A DNA stretch of 64,000 nt, taken from Paenibacillus antri (GTDB taxonomy: Bacteria; Bacillota; Bacilli; Paenibacillales; YIM-B00363). Of the stretch, positions 7,854 through 16,398 are shown piece by piece. The notes below the pieces were generated by a model. It was not told the origin of the DNA. It did no database searches and saw only the letters and a program-made list of their open reading frames with translations. How positions within the stretch are numbered: the first letter of the stretch is position 1; every line of letters starts with the position of its first letter. The stretch covers positions 481,680 through 545,679 of the forward strand of contig NZ_VCIW01000002.1 in assembly GCF_005765165.1 (NCBI RefSeq). Direction: 5' to 3'. The translations under genes were made by a program, and so were the position numbers.

Positions 7854-10102
7854 CGTTATGGCGCTTTCCCGCGGAGCGGCGTCCGCTGCGTCCCGGCGCC
7901 GCGATCTCGCGTTGGCTGCTCGCCGATTGGCACGACAAGGCGCTGCAGCTGTTTCTCGGCATCTTCCTGTATCAATACGTCGTCTGGTTCGACTTCTACT
8001 GGCTGAACGAGACGGTGACCGTCGTCGGCCGCGCGTTCGTCGCGACGCTCTTGATCGCTTGGCTCGTGCCGAAGTACGTCTGGGTTCGCGGGTTTCTCGC
8101 GCTCGCCGCCTGCATCTATTTGACCGCGCGCGTCGTACGCCCGGAGCCGGTGCGAGACGTTCCCGACCATTGGCTCGGCTGGGCGCTCGGCGCGGTCGAA
8201 TACTTGCTGCGGCTCACTCCGTTTCTCTGGTTCGCGCTCGGGGCATGGGCGGCGTATACGTTCGTTCATTGGTATATCAAGAGCAAGTGGCGGCTGTTTT
8301 CCGTCATGAGCTGCAGCGTCGTGCTGTTTTGCGTCGTCGATTCGTTCAGCTTGTTCCGCTTGTGGGAGCAGGTCGCGATCATGATCGGCTGCGGCCTCAT
8401 GATGCTCGTCGTATTCCACTTGAAGCAGCTTAAGGAGCGCGATCCGGACGGCTACGACAACCTCGTCAGCTACCCGGTGCCGATTACGGTCATGATCGTG
8501 ACGATCGTGACCGCGTCGCTGGCGCTCGGCGTATTGGCGCCGAGCATCCGGCCGATCGTCATGGACCCGTATACCGCGTGGAAGACGGCGCAGGGCGAGG
8601 TCGTGCCGGCGTTCAGCAGCGGCCCCGGCTTCGCGGCGCTGAGCCTCGGGAGCTCCGCGTCGGGCTACAGCCGCAACGACTCATCGCTCGGCGGCGCGTT
8701 CAACTTCGACTACACGCCGGTGTTCACCGTCGACGCTTCGCGAAGAAGCTACTGGCGCGGGGAAACCCGCTCGCTGTATACCGGCAGCGGCTGGGAGCCG
8801 TCGACGTTCACGGAGCGGAACAACCTGGTGCCGCTCGCGATGGAGCCGGACTACCCGGTAGCGCCGGCGGCGGGCGGGCTCGACACGATCGAGGTGACGC
8901 AGACGTACCGCATTCTCGAGGGCAAGTCGTTCCCCGTGCTGTTCGGCGCTCCGTATCCGCAGAAGGTGGAGCCGGGCGTGTTCAACGGCGAGACGGTGTC
9001 GCTCGGACGAGGGTTCTGGGATACCGATAATCAGACGATGCTCTGGGCCGAGCGCGACGACTTCCCTTACCCGCTGACGTATTCGGTGACGTCCTCGATG
9101 CCCGTCATCGACGAAGAGAAGCTGAAGACGGCGCCGCCGGTCGAGCCGACGCGGGAGCTTCGGGAATATTTGCGATTGCCGGAGGAGCTGCCGCAACGGA
9201 TCGCCGACTTGGCCGCGCAGGTGACCGCGGAGGCGCCTAGCCCGTACGAGAAGGCGAGAGCGCTCGAGACCTACTTGTCCCTTACGTTCCCGTACACGAA
9301 CGAGCCCGACTTGACCAAACGCCAAAGCGCGGATTTCGTAGACAGCTTCCTGTTCGAGGTCCAAGAAGGCTACTGCGATTATTTCTCCACGGCGATGGTC
9401 GTGATGGCGCGCACGCTCGGCCTCCCCGCCCGTTGGGTGAAGGGCTACGCGCCGGGGCAATCGAGCAACGACGTCATCTTCGAGCAATATTTGCCCGGCG
9501 AAGACGTCGATCTCGACGGACCCGGCACGTTCACGGTGCGGAATTCCGACGCCCACTCTTGGGCGGAGGTGTATTTCGAAGGCTACGGATGGATTCCGTT
9601 CGAGCCGACGTCCGGCTTCTCCCTGCCGATCGTACAGGTCGAGAACGAAGCCGAAGTCGCGCTGCCGGAGGACCTGCCGGCTGTAGAAGCGGCGGCTCCC
9701 GTCGCGGAAGCGGAATCCGGCTCCGGCCCTCGCGGTTGGATCGTCGCGGCGATCGTCGCGGCCGCAGCCGCGGGGGCGGTCGTATACTTCGCGATTCGGT
9801 ACCAATGGCTGACGCTGCTGCGCACGCGGGCGTTCCGCAAGTCGCCGAACTACAACGTAAAGCTGCTCGCCGACGTCGAACGGCTGATGGCGCGCTTCAA
9901 GCGCAAGGGGCTGTCTTGGTCGGAGCATGAGACGTTCCGGGAGATGACCGCGCGTTGGAAGACGCAGCATACGTGGCTGCAGAAAGACTTGGAGTCGCTG
10001 CTCGCCGCGTTCGAGAAAGCGAAGTACAGCGGCGCGCGGCTGACGGAAGAGGAATATCAGCATGCGGAGCTTCGCATCCGCAAGCTCCGGGAAAGCTTAT
10101 AA
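7850..10102 (+). CDS. Membrane transglutaminase-like protease (TgpA type)
   Basis: A 750-residue protein. About six N-terminal helices are followed by an extracytoplasmic DUF3488/TgpA region and a transglutaminase core near residues 490-600. The core has Cys509 (EGYCDYFSTA), His569 (DAHSWAEV) and a third triad position in PFEPTSGF, where Glu replaces the more common Asp. A further helix at about 640-660 precedes a DUF4129-like cytoplasmic tail. The ATG at 7850 overlaps the DUF58 stop. The family is thought to process or crosslink cell-envelope peptides. A strong terminator follows at 10113. Confidence 0.9.
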   Translation: MTLWRFPAERRPLRPGAAISRWLLADWHDKALQLFLGIFLYQYVVWFDFYWLNETVTVVGRAFVATLLIAWLVPKYVWVRGFLALAACIYLTARVVRPEPVRDVPDHWLGWALGAVEYLLRLTPFLWFALGAWAAYTFVHWYIKSKWRLFSVMSCSVVLFCVVDSFSLFRLWEQVAIMIGCGLMMLVVFHLKQLKERDPDGYDNLVSYPVPITVMIVTIVTASLALGVLAPSIRPIVMDPYTAWKTAQGEVVPAFSSGPGFAALSLGSSASGYSRNDSSLGGAFNFDYTPVFTVDASRRSYWRGETRSLYTGSGWEPSTFTERNNLVPLAMEPDYPVAPAAGGLDTIEVTQTYRILEGKSFPVLFGAPYPQKVEPGVFNGETVSLGRGFWDTDNQTMLWAERDDFPYPLTYSVTSSMPVIDEEKLKTAPPVEPTRELREYLRLPEELPQRIADLAAQVTAEAPSPYEKARALETYLSLTFPYTNEPDLTKRQSADFVDSFLFEVQEGYCDYFSTAMVVMARTLGLPARWVKGYAPGQSSNDVIFEQYLPGEDVDLDGPGTFTVRNSDAHSWAEVYFEGYGWIPFEPTSGFSLPIVQVENEAEVALPEDLPAVEAAAPVAEAESGSGPRGWIVAAIVAAAAAGAVVYFAIRYQWLTLLRTRAFRKSPNYNVKLLADVERLMARFKRKGLSWSEHETFREMTARWKTQHTWLQKDLESLLAAFEKAKYSGARLTEEEYQHAELRIRKLRESL

Positions 10103-10112
10103 TCGTTTGCGA

Positions 10113-10154
10113 GAACCGCCCCGAGCCGCCATGGCTTCGGGGCGGTTCGTTTTT
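10113..10154 (+). terminator. Intrinsic terminator
   Basis: GAACCGCCCCGA / TCGGGGCGGTTC stem at 10113-10148, followed by GTTTTT. It ends the transglutaminase operon. Confidence 0.9.
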
Positions 10155-10182
10155 GGCGCGTGGGGGCAAATTATGGTATGAT
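10153..10182 (+). promoter_or_regulatory. Candidate promoter of the yqe cluster
   Basis: TTGGCG (10153-10158), 18 bases, TATGAT (10177-10182), immediately after the terminator and 35 bases before the yqeG start. Confidence 0.5.
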
Positions 10183-10216
10183 GTGTCGCAAGAAACCATG
10201 CTCGGAGGGAACGCTT

Positions 10217-10729
10217 TTGCTACAGTTGATGCTGCCGAAGCAGACGGTTCGCACGATTTACGATATCGACCTGGCGGCGCTTCGGGCCGGCGGCATTCGA
10301 GGCATCATGACCGACCTCGACAACACGCTCGTCGGCGCGAAGGTGCCGCTCGCCACGCCGGAGCTCGGCGCTTGGCTCGAAGGCGTGCGCGCGCAAGGCT
10401 TTCAGGTCGTCGTCGTTTCCAATAACAACGAAGCTCGAGTTCGGGCGTTCGCGGAGCCGCTTCGGCTGCCGTTCGTCTCGCGGGCCAAGAAGCCGCTGAA
10501 CGCGGCGTTCGCGAAGGCGCTCGGCATGATGGGACTGCGCCCTCACGAAGCGGCGATCGTCGGCGATCAGATGATGACCGACGTGCTCGGCGGCAACCGG
10601 CTCGGTCTGTTTACGATTCTCGTCGAGCCGATCGCGAAGTCCGACGAGAGCTGGGTGACGCGTAACGTCAATCGAAATTTAGAACGAGCCTTCCTCGCGA
10701 GGCTCCGGAAGAAAGGGTGGCTACCCTAA
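10217..10729 (+). CDS. yqeG: YqeG family HAD IIIA phosphatase
   Basis: A 170-residue HAD-superfamily protein. The nucleophile motif is TDLDNTLV (residues 33-40), motif II is VVVSNNNEARV, the lysine is in RAKKPLN, and motif III is VGDQMMTDVLGG. The TTG at 10217 is chosen because CGGAGGGA lies 7 bases upstream and the product begins like known YqeG proteins (LLQLMLPKQ). An ATG at 10160 would overlap the promoter. It is the first gene of the yqeGH-aroE-nadD cluster. The substrate is unknown; related enzymes act on phosphatidylglycerophosphate or small phosphates. Confidence 0.88.
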   Translation: MLQLMLPKQTVRTIYDIDLAALRAGGIRGIMTDLDNTLVGAKVPLATPELGAWLEGVRAQGFQVVVVSNNNEARVRAFAEPLRLPFVSRAKKPLNAAFAKALGMMGLRPHEAAIVGDQMMTDVLGGNRLGLFTILVEPIAKSDESWVTRNVNRNLERAFLARLRKKGWLP

Positions 10730-11854
10730 GTGGCGAAACCGAACGCGGCGGCCGGACCGCGATGCGCCGGCTGCGGCATCGCGGTACAGGCGGAAAACAA
10801 AGGGGCGCTCGGCTACGTGCCGAAGGCGGCGCTCGAACGCTCTCCGCTCGTATGTCAGCGGTGTTTCCGCATGAAGCATTATAACGAGGCGTCCAGCGTG
10901 ACGCCCGACCAAGGCGAATTTCTGCGGCTGTTGAACGGCGTCGGCGGCACGGACAGTCTCGTCGTCCACATCGTCGACATCTACGACTTCGAGGGCAGCC
11001 TGATCGGCGGCCTGCAGCGGTTCGTCGGCGCGAATCCGGTCGTGCTCGTCGTCAACAAGATCGACCTGCTGCCGCCGGGCATCAATCCGAACCGCATCCG
11101 CAATTGGGTGCAGCAGCGCGCCAAGGAGGAAGGGCTTCGCACCGTCGAGGTGCTGCTCGTGAGCGCGAAGCGCGGCACCGGCTTCGAGCGTCTCGCGGAG
11201 ACGCTCGAGTCGCACCGCCGGGGGCGGGACGTCTACATCGTCGGCGCGACGAACGTCGGCAAGTCGTCGCTCGTCAATCGGCTGATCTCCGATTACAGCG
11301 ACCTCGACGCCGAGGTGACGGTGTCCTCGTATCCGGGCACGACGCTCGACCTCATACATATTCCGCTCGACGACGAAGCGAGCGTCATCGACACTCCCGG
11401 AATCGTCTACGATACCCGGTTGACGGAGCGCGTGCCGAAAGCGTACCTCGACATGATCGTGCCGAACAAGCCGGTGAAGCCGGCGACGTACCAGCTCGAC
11501 GCGGAGCAGACGCTGTATTTCGGCGCGCTCGCCCGGTTCGACTTCGTCGAGGGGGCGCATCAGTCGTTCACGTGTTACGTCAGCCCTTCGCTGACGATTC
11601 ATCGAACGAAGCTCGCGCGAGCGGACGCGTTGTACGCGGACCACGCCGGGGAGCTGCTGCAGCCGCCGACGAAGGAAGACCTCGCATCGATGCCGCCGCT
11701 GACGAAGCACCGCTTCCGGATTAAGCCCGGCGAAGAGGTAGATTTGTATATTTCGGGCCTCGGCTGGATCCGCGCGAACGGCAAGAGCGGCGCGATCGTG
11801 GACGTGCACGCGCCGAAGGGCGTCAAGACGATTATGAGACCCGCGTTGATTTGA
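10730..11854 (+). CDS. yqeH: Ribosome biogenesis GTPase YqeH
   Basis: A 374-residue circularly permuted GTPase. The N-terminal zinc finger CAGC...CQRC (about residues 11-47) is followed by G4 NKIDL, then G1 GATNVGKSSL, then G3 DTPG, the order diagnostic of permuted GTPases. YqeH is needed for 30S subunit assembly and 16S rRNA maturation. It starts at a GTG directly after the yqeG stop, so the two are coupled. Confidence 0.95.
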   Translation: MAKPNAAAGPRCAGCGIAVQAENKGALGYVPKAALERSPLVCQRCFRMKHYNEASSVTPDQGEFLRLLNGVGGTDSLVVHIVDIYDFEGSLIGGLQRFVGANPVVLVVNKIDLLPPGINPNRIRNWVQQRAKEEGLRTVEVLLVSAKRGTGFERLAETLESHRRGRDVYIVGATNVGKSSLVNRLISDYSDLDAEVTVSSYPGTTLDLIHIPLDDEASVIDTPGIVYDTRLTERVPKAYLDMIVPNKPVKPATYQLDAEQTLYFGALARFDFVEGAHQSFTCYVSPSLTIHRTKLARADALYADHAGELLQPPTKEDLASMPPLTKHRFRIKPGEEVDLYISGLGWIRANGKSGAIVDVHAPKGVKTIMRPALI

Positions 11855-11900
11855 TTCATTCGAGTCGGGCGGGCGAGGGAGAGCTAGGGGGAGACGGCGG

Positions 11901-12794
11901 TTGGAGAAAGAGCACATTACGCAAGGCTTGCGCGTCGACAGCTACACGGCGTTATACGGCGTGTTCGGCGATCCGGTCCGGCATTCGCGCTCGCCGATCA
12001 TGCTCGGGCGCGCCTTCGCGGAGACGGGCACGAACGCGGCGTACGTCGCGTTCCATGTCAAGCCGGAGGCGCTCGGGGACGCGGTGCGCGGCGTTCGCTC
12101 TCTCGGTCTACGGGGCGTGAACGTCACGGTACCGCATAAGGTCGAGGTCATGCAGTATCTCGACGAGATCGACGAGACGGCGCGGGTCATCGGCGCCGTG
12201 AACACGATCGTCAACCGGGACGGCCGTCTCGTCGGCTACAATACGGACGGCATCGGCTATGTTCGTTCGCTTAAGGAAGAGACCGGCCGATCGCTTCGCG
12301 GCGCCCGCATTCTTCTGCTCGGCGCGGGCGGGGCGTCCCGCGGCGTCGGATACGCGCTCGCGAAGGAGGAACCCGCTCGTCTGATCGTGGCGAATCGGAC
12401 CGAAGGCAAGGCGTCCGAGCTCGCACGCGAGCTCGGCGCCGTCGCGGATACGCAAGGAATCGGCTGGGAAGGAATCGACCATATTATAGGCAACGTGGAT
12501 ATTATCATCAATACGACGCCGATCGGCATGCATCCGAACACGGACGCGACGCCGATCGATCCCGCCTCGATCCGAAGCGGGACGGTCGTCAGCGATTTGA
12601 TTTACAACCCGCTGAAGACGAAGCTGCTCGTCGAAGCGGAAGCGGCGGGACTCGTCGTCCACGGCGGTCTCGGCATGTTCGTCTATCAGGGCGCGTACGC
12701 GTTCGAGTATTGGACCGGCTTGCCGGCGCCGGTCGCGGCGATGCGCGAGGCGGTGCTCGAGACGTTCGAGCCGGCGGCGGGTAAAGGCGCATGA
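11901..12794 (+). CDS. aroE: Shikimate dehydrogenase
   Basis: A 297-residue protein. The shikimate-binding N-terminus has GVFGDPVRHSRSP with the conserved Ser pair, the catalytic lysine sits in NVTVPHK, and the NADP fold carries LGAGGASRGVGYAL. It closes with SDLIYNPLKT and GLGMFVYQGAYAFEYWTG, all diagnostic. It reduces 3-dehydroshikimate to shikimate with NADPH in aromatic amino acid synthesis. The TTG start at 11901 follows a GGGGGAG. The stop overlaps nadD by 4 bases. In Bacillus a yqeI gene lies between the two; here it is absent. Confidence 0.95.
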   Translation: MEKEHITQGLRVDSYTALYGVFGDPVRHSRSPIMLGRAFAETGTNAAYVAFHVKPEALGDAVRGVRSLGLRGVNVTVPHKVEVMQYLDEIDETARVIGAVNTIVNRDGRLVGYNTDGIGYVRSLKEETGRSLRGARILLLGAGGASRGVGYALAKEEPARLIVANRTEGKASELARELGAVADTQGIGWEGIDHIIGNVDIIINTTPIGMHPNTDATPIDPASIRSGTVVSDLIYNPLKTKLLVEAEAAGLVVHGGLGMFVYQGAYAFEYWTGLPAPVAAMREAVLETFEPAAGKGA

Positions 12795-13399
12795 AGCGGC
12801 GCGTCGGACTGATGGGCGGCACGTTCGATCCCGTGCACGTCGGTCACTTGGTCGCCGCGGAGCGCGCGATCGAGGCCGGCGGTCTCGACGAGGTGCGCTT
12901 CATGCCGACGTTCCGCCCGCCGCATAAGTCTTCGCGCCTGGGCGGGACGCCGGAGGAACGGCGCGAGATGGTCGAGCTCGCGATTCAAGACAATCCGAGG
13001 TTCCGGCTCGAGACGATCGAGCTCGACCGCGGAGGCGTCTCGTATGCCGTCGAGACGGCGGCGGCGCTGTCGGCGCGCGAGCCGGATCGCGAGTTCGTCT
13101 GGATCGTCGGCGGCGATATGGTGCTGTATTTGCCCCAGTGGCACCGCATCGAGGACGTCGCGGCGCAGGTAACGTTCCTCGGCCTGACCCGTCCCGGGTA
13201 TCCCGTCGCGATCGAGCAGCTGCCGCCGTATTTGCGGACGCGCGTGACGCTCGCGGACATGCCGGCGCTCGACGTGTCGTCGACGGACATCCGCGAGCGG
13301 CGCGAGCGGGGGCTGTCGATCCGGTACGTCGTGACGGAGCCGGTGCGCCGGTACATCGAGGAGAGGGGGCTCTACGTTCATGCGGATGAGCATCGATGA
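12791..13399 (+). CDS. nadD: Nicotinate-nucleotide adenylyltransferase
   Basis: A 202-residue protein. The nucleotidyltransferase motif GGTFDPVHVGHL is at residues 8-19 and the second ATP motif SSTDIRER is near the C-terminus. It couples ATP to nicotinate mononucleotide to make deamido-NAD in the cytoplasm. The ATG overlaps the aroE stop, and the 3' end overlaps yqeK by 20 bases, consistent with tight co-expression. Confidence 0.95.
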   Translation: MKRRVGLMGGTFDPVHVGHLVAAERAIEAGGLDEVRFMPTFRPPHKSSRLGGTPEERREMVELAIQDNPRFRLETIELDRGGVSYAVETAAALSAREPDREFVWIVGGDMVLYLPQWHRIEDVAAQVTFLGLTRPGYPVAIEQLPPYLRTRVTLADMPALDVSSTDIRERRERGLSIRYVVTEPVRRYIEERGLYVHADEHR

Positions 13400-13967
13400 A
13401 GCTTGCGCGCTCGTGGAGCGGGAGATGCCCGCGAAGCGGTGGCGCCATACGCTGGGCGTCGTCGAATCGAGCGTCGCGCTCGCCGAGCGATTCGGCGCCG
13501 ACGCGGAGAAGGCGCGGATCGCGGCGATTTTGCACGACGTCGCTAAGTTCTGGCCCGTGGAGAAGCAGCGCCAGGCGATTCTCGACGACGGCGACGCGGC
13601 CGGGCTCGATACCCTGCTCTTCGATAAGGAGCTGTGGCATTCGCATGCGGGAGCGTTCGTCGCGAGGCGCGATTTCGGCCTGGACGACGCCGAGTCGCTC
13701 GACGCGATTCGGTACCATACCTCGGGCCGCCCCGGCATGACGAAGCTCGAGAAGATCGTCTGCCTCGCCGATTACATCGAGCCGGGTCGAGACTTCCCCG
13801 GCGTCGACGCGCTGCGGAAGCTGTCCGAGAAGAGTCTCGAGGAGGCGCTCGTCGCCGGCTTCGACGGGACGCTCCGATTTTTGATCGAACAAGGCAAACG
13901 CATTTACCCGTTGACGGTACTGACCCGCAACGATTTATTGACCCAAATTCGACCTGGAGGTTTTTGA
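13380..13967 (+). CDS. yqeK: HD-domain hydrolase YqeK (Ap4A hydrolase family)
   Basis: A 195-residue protein with metal-binding HD motifs: RWRHTLGV (first His), AAILHDVAKF (the HD pair), and later a conserved RYHTSGRPGM with LADYIEPGRDFPGV. YqeK enzymes cleave diadenosine tetraphosphate symmetrically and almost always follow nadD. The ATG at 13380 follows GAGAGGGGG; a second ATG lies at 13386. Confidence 0.92.
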   Translation: MRMSIDEACALVEREMPAKRWRHTLGVVESSVALAERFGADAEKARIAAILHDVAKFWPVEKQRQAILDDGDAAGLDTLLFDKELWHSHAGAFVARRDFGLDDAESLDAIRYHTSGRPGMTKLEKIVCLADYIEPGRDFPGVDALRKLSEKSLEEALVAGFDGTLRFLIEQGKRIYPLTVLTRNDLLTQIRPGGF

Positions 13968-14315
13968 ATGACCGTATCCCCTGACGCATTGCTCCAACTC
14001 GCGGTGGAAGCCGCGGAAGACAAGAAAGCTCTAAACATCGTCGCGCTCGACCTGACCGGCATCTCGCCGGTGGCCGATTATTACGTCATCTGCCACGGCA
14101 ATTCGGATACTCAGGTGCAGTCGATCACGACGGAAATCCGCAAGAAAGCGGAGGAGGCGGGCGTGCGCGTGCGCGGCGTCGAAGGCTTCGATACCGCGCG
14201 CTGGGTGCTGCTCGACATCGGCGACGTCGTCGTGCACGTGTTCCACCGCGAAGAGCGCGAGTATTACAATATCGAGCGGCTGTGGTCGGACGCCAAGTCC
14301 GTCGAGCTCGCATGA
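13968..14315 (+). CDS. rsfS: Ribosomal silencing factor
   Basis: A 115-residue RsfS/Iojap protein. ALDLTGISPVADYYVICHG and the C-terminal GDVVVHVFHREEREYYNIERLW are family signatures. It binds ribosomal protein uL14 and blocks 50S-30S joining when nutrients are low. It starts on the base after the yqeK stop, with TGGAGG upstream. It overlaps cvfB by 4 bases. Confidence 0.96.
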   Translation: MTVSPDALLQLAVEAAEDKKALNIVALDLTGISPVADYYVICHGNSDTQVQSITTEIRKKAEEAGVRVRGVEGFDTARWVLLDIGDVVVHVFHREEREYYNIERLWSDAKSVELA

Positions 14316-15256
14316 CGGGCAGGGACATCGTTCGCGTCGCGCCGCTCGCCTCGGGCACGGTGCAGACGCTTAAGGTTTCGGAAGAAAACGCCCACGGCTT
14401 CACGCTCACGAACGGCAAGCAGGACGTGCTGCTGCCGTTCCCGGAGGCGCTCGGACAGCCGCTGAAGCGAGGCGCTTCGGTCGAGGCGTATTTGTACCAC
14501 GACAGCGAAGACCGAATGACCGCGACGCTTCGCGAGCCGTTGGCGCGGTTCGGCAAGGTGGCGCGGCTGAAGATCGCGGACATGAATCCGCGCTTGGGCT
14601 GGTTCCTGGATATCGGCTTGTCCCGGCACATGCTGCTGCCGCTGAAGGAGCTGCCCAGCGAGAAATCCGTATGGCCGCTCGTCGGCGACGAGGTGTACGT
14701 TCGCGTCGACCGCGACAAGGAGGGGCGTTTGCTCGCCCGCTCCGTGAAGGAGGCGGACCTCGCCCCTTACGCCTTCAAGGCGCCGGACGCGTGGCGCAAC
14801 CGATGGATGGACGCGTGGGTATACCGTTCGCTGACGGCCGGCTCGCTCGTCGTCGTCGAAGGCGGGGTGCTCGGCTTCGGCGCGATCGGCTTCATTCCGT
14901 CGCACGATCGACCGCGGCCGCTGCGCATCGGCGAGAAGGTGAACGCCCGCGTGACGTTCGTTCGCGAGGACGGGCACGTCAATCTGTCGATGCGCAAGCA
15001 GAAAGAAGTCGGCCGCGGCGAAGACGCGGACAAGCTGCTCGCGGAGCTGCGGCGTCGGCCCGACGGCGCGATGCCGTACTCCGACGAGTCGCCCGCCGAC
15101 GCGATCTCGAAGCGGTTCGGCATCAGCAAGTCGGCGTTCAAGCGGGCGATCGGCAAGCTATACAAGGACGGGTACATCGAGCAGAAGGGCAGCTGGACGC
15201 ACCTGACCGAGAAGGGGAAGGCGCTCGCGTCTTCCGGAGACGAGGCGGAAGGATGA
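14312..15256 (+). CDS. cvfB: S1-like RNA-binding protein CvfB/YitL
   Basis: A 314-residue protein. It has successive S1-like OB domains, including FGKVARLKIADMNPRLGWFLDIG, and a C-terminal winged helix (AISKRFGISKSAFKRAIGKLYKDGYI). CvfB affects virulence and RNA metabolism in staphylococci; the direct role is not settled. The ATG at 14312 overlaps the rsfS TGA. It lies between rsfS and yqeM, a position where Bacillus has no gene. Confidence 0.9.
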   Translation: MTGRDIVRVAPLASGTVQTLKVSEENAHGFTLTNGKQDVLLPFPEALGQPLKRGASVEAYLYHDSEDRMTATLREPLARFGKVARLKIADMNPRLGWFLDIGLSRHMLLPLKELPSEKSVWPLVGDEVYVRVDRDKEGRLLARSVKEADLAPYAFKAPDAWRNRWMDAWVYRSLTAGSLVVVEGGVLGFGAIGFIPSHDRPRPLRIGEKVNARVTFVREDGHVNLSMRKQKEVGRGEDADKLLAELRRRPDGAMPYSDESPADAISKRFGISKSAFKRAIGKLYKDGYIEQKGSWTHLTEKGKALASSGDEAEG

Positions 15257-16053
15257 CGAAGACGAACGAAGCGCCGCACGCCTCCGGAGGGCCGTACGGC
15301 GCTTTCGCTTATGTGTACGACCGTCTGATGGCGGACATGCCGTACGGCGAATGGCTCGGTTGGCTGGACGCGTATTGGTCCGCGCGCGGGGGAAGGCCGA
15401 GCGACGTCGTCGATCTCGGCTGCGGCACCGGCACGCTTGCGATCCCGCTCGCGCGGGAGGGCTCGCGCGTGACCGGCGTCGACTTGTCCGCCGATATGAT
15501 CGAGGTCGCTCGGCGGAAGGAAGCCGCCGTTCGAAGCGAGCTGGCGGTGCCCGGCGAGCTGGAGTGGGTCGTCGGCGACATGCGGGAATGGCGCGCGCCG
15601 GCGCCCGTCGACGCGGTCGTCTCGCTGTGCGATTGCCTGAATTATTTGACGGAGGAAGCCGACGTCGCGCGGGCGTTCGGTTCGGCCTTCGCGGCGCTGA
15701 AGCCCGGCGGCGCGTTCCTGTTCGACATGCATCATCCGAATCAGCTCGACGCTTACATGGCGAACGAGCCGTTCTGCCACGACGACGAAGAGGCCTCCTA
15801 CATATGGACGTGCGAGTTGGACGAGGAGACGTCGACGATCGCGCATCGGTTGACGTTCTTCGTGCGCGGCGCCGACGGCCGGTACGACCGCTCGGTCGAG
15901 ACGCATCGTCAGCGCGTCTATTCGGAGGCGACGATCCGCAAGCTGCTTGCCGACGCGGGCTTCTCCGGGATCGAGACGTACGCCGACTTTACGTTCGACC
16001 CGATCGACGACGACGAGACGACGCGGATGTTTTTCGCGGCGACGAAGCGCTGA
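15253..16053 (+). CDS. yqeM: Class I SAM-dependent methyltransferase (YqeM)
   Basis: A 266-residue protein. Motif I VVDLGCGTGTLAIPLA and the acidic loop VTGVDLSADMIEVARRK bind S-adenosylmethionine, and later AALKPGGAFLFDMHH is motif III. Its place between rsfS and comER matches yqeM. The ATG at 15253 overlaps the cvfB stop. The substrate is unknown. Confidence 0.85.
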   Translation: MTKTNEAPHASGGPYGAFAYVYDRLMADMPYGEWLGWLDAYWSARGGRPSDVVDLGCGTGTLAIPLAREGSRVTGVDLSADMIEVARRKEAAVRSELAVPGELEWVVGDMREWRAPAPVDAVVSLCDCLNYLTEEADVARAFGSAFAALKPGGAFLFDMHHPNQLDAYMANEPFCHDDEEASYIWTCELDEETSTIAHRLTFFVRGADGRYDRSVETHRQRVYSEATIRKLLADAGFSGIETYADFTFDPIDDDETTRMFFAATKR

Positions 16054-16066
16054 AGCCGCGTTCGGC

Positions 16067-16096
16067 TTGACTTCCGCCGCTTTTTCCGCGTATAAT
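16067..16096 (+). promoter_or_regulatory. Promoter of the leuS leader
   Basis: TTGACT (16067-16072), 18 bases, TATAAT (16091-16096), a near-consensus sigma-A promoter ahead of the T-box. Confidence 0.75.
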
Positions 16097-16117
16097 TTGG
16101 GAAATTGAACACTTTTT

Positions 16118-16362
16118 CGAGCAACGATAAGGATTAGTACCCGGGAACCCCGTACTTCAGAGAGCCGACGGTTGGTGGAAGTCGGCACGGCGGATCGGCG
16201 AACTCGCCTTGGAGCACCGCGGAAGAGAAATCCGCGGCGAAGCCCTCGCGTTAAGAGGTCAAGTGAACGGACCGAGGAAGCACCGCGGCCGTTAACTAGG
16301 GTGGTACCACGGGAGACAAAGCTCTCGTCCCTAGCGAATCTCGCTAGGGACGGGGGCTTTTT
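16118..16362 (+). ncRNA. T-box riboswitch, leucine type, upstream of leuS
   Basis: The leader carries the T-box core AGGGTGGTACCACGGG at 16298-16313, whose TGGT (16302-16305) would pair with the tRNA NCCA end. Stem I starts near 16160 with AGAGAGCCGACGG. The likely specifier is CTC at 16203-16205 in the context GAACTCG, a leucine codon that fits the next gene. A 17-bp terminator stem with G-U pairs (16321-16357) ends in a run of T. Uncharged tRNA-Leu should favour the antiterminator and raise leuS expression. Confidence 0.93.
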
Positions 16363-16398
16363 TTAACGATTTACGAATGGATCAGGAGGACGGTATTC

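Noticed and set aside
8681..10063. Long leftward frame opposite the transglutaminase gene
   Set aside because: Same GC-driven shadow; Arg-rich low-complexity product and no ribosome site.
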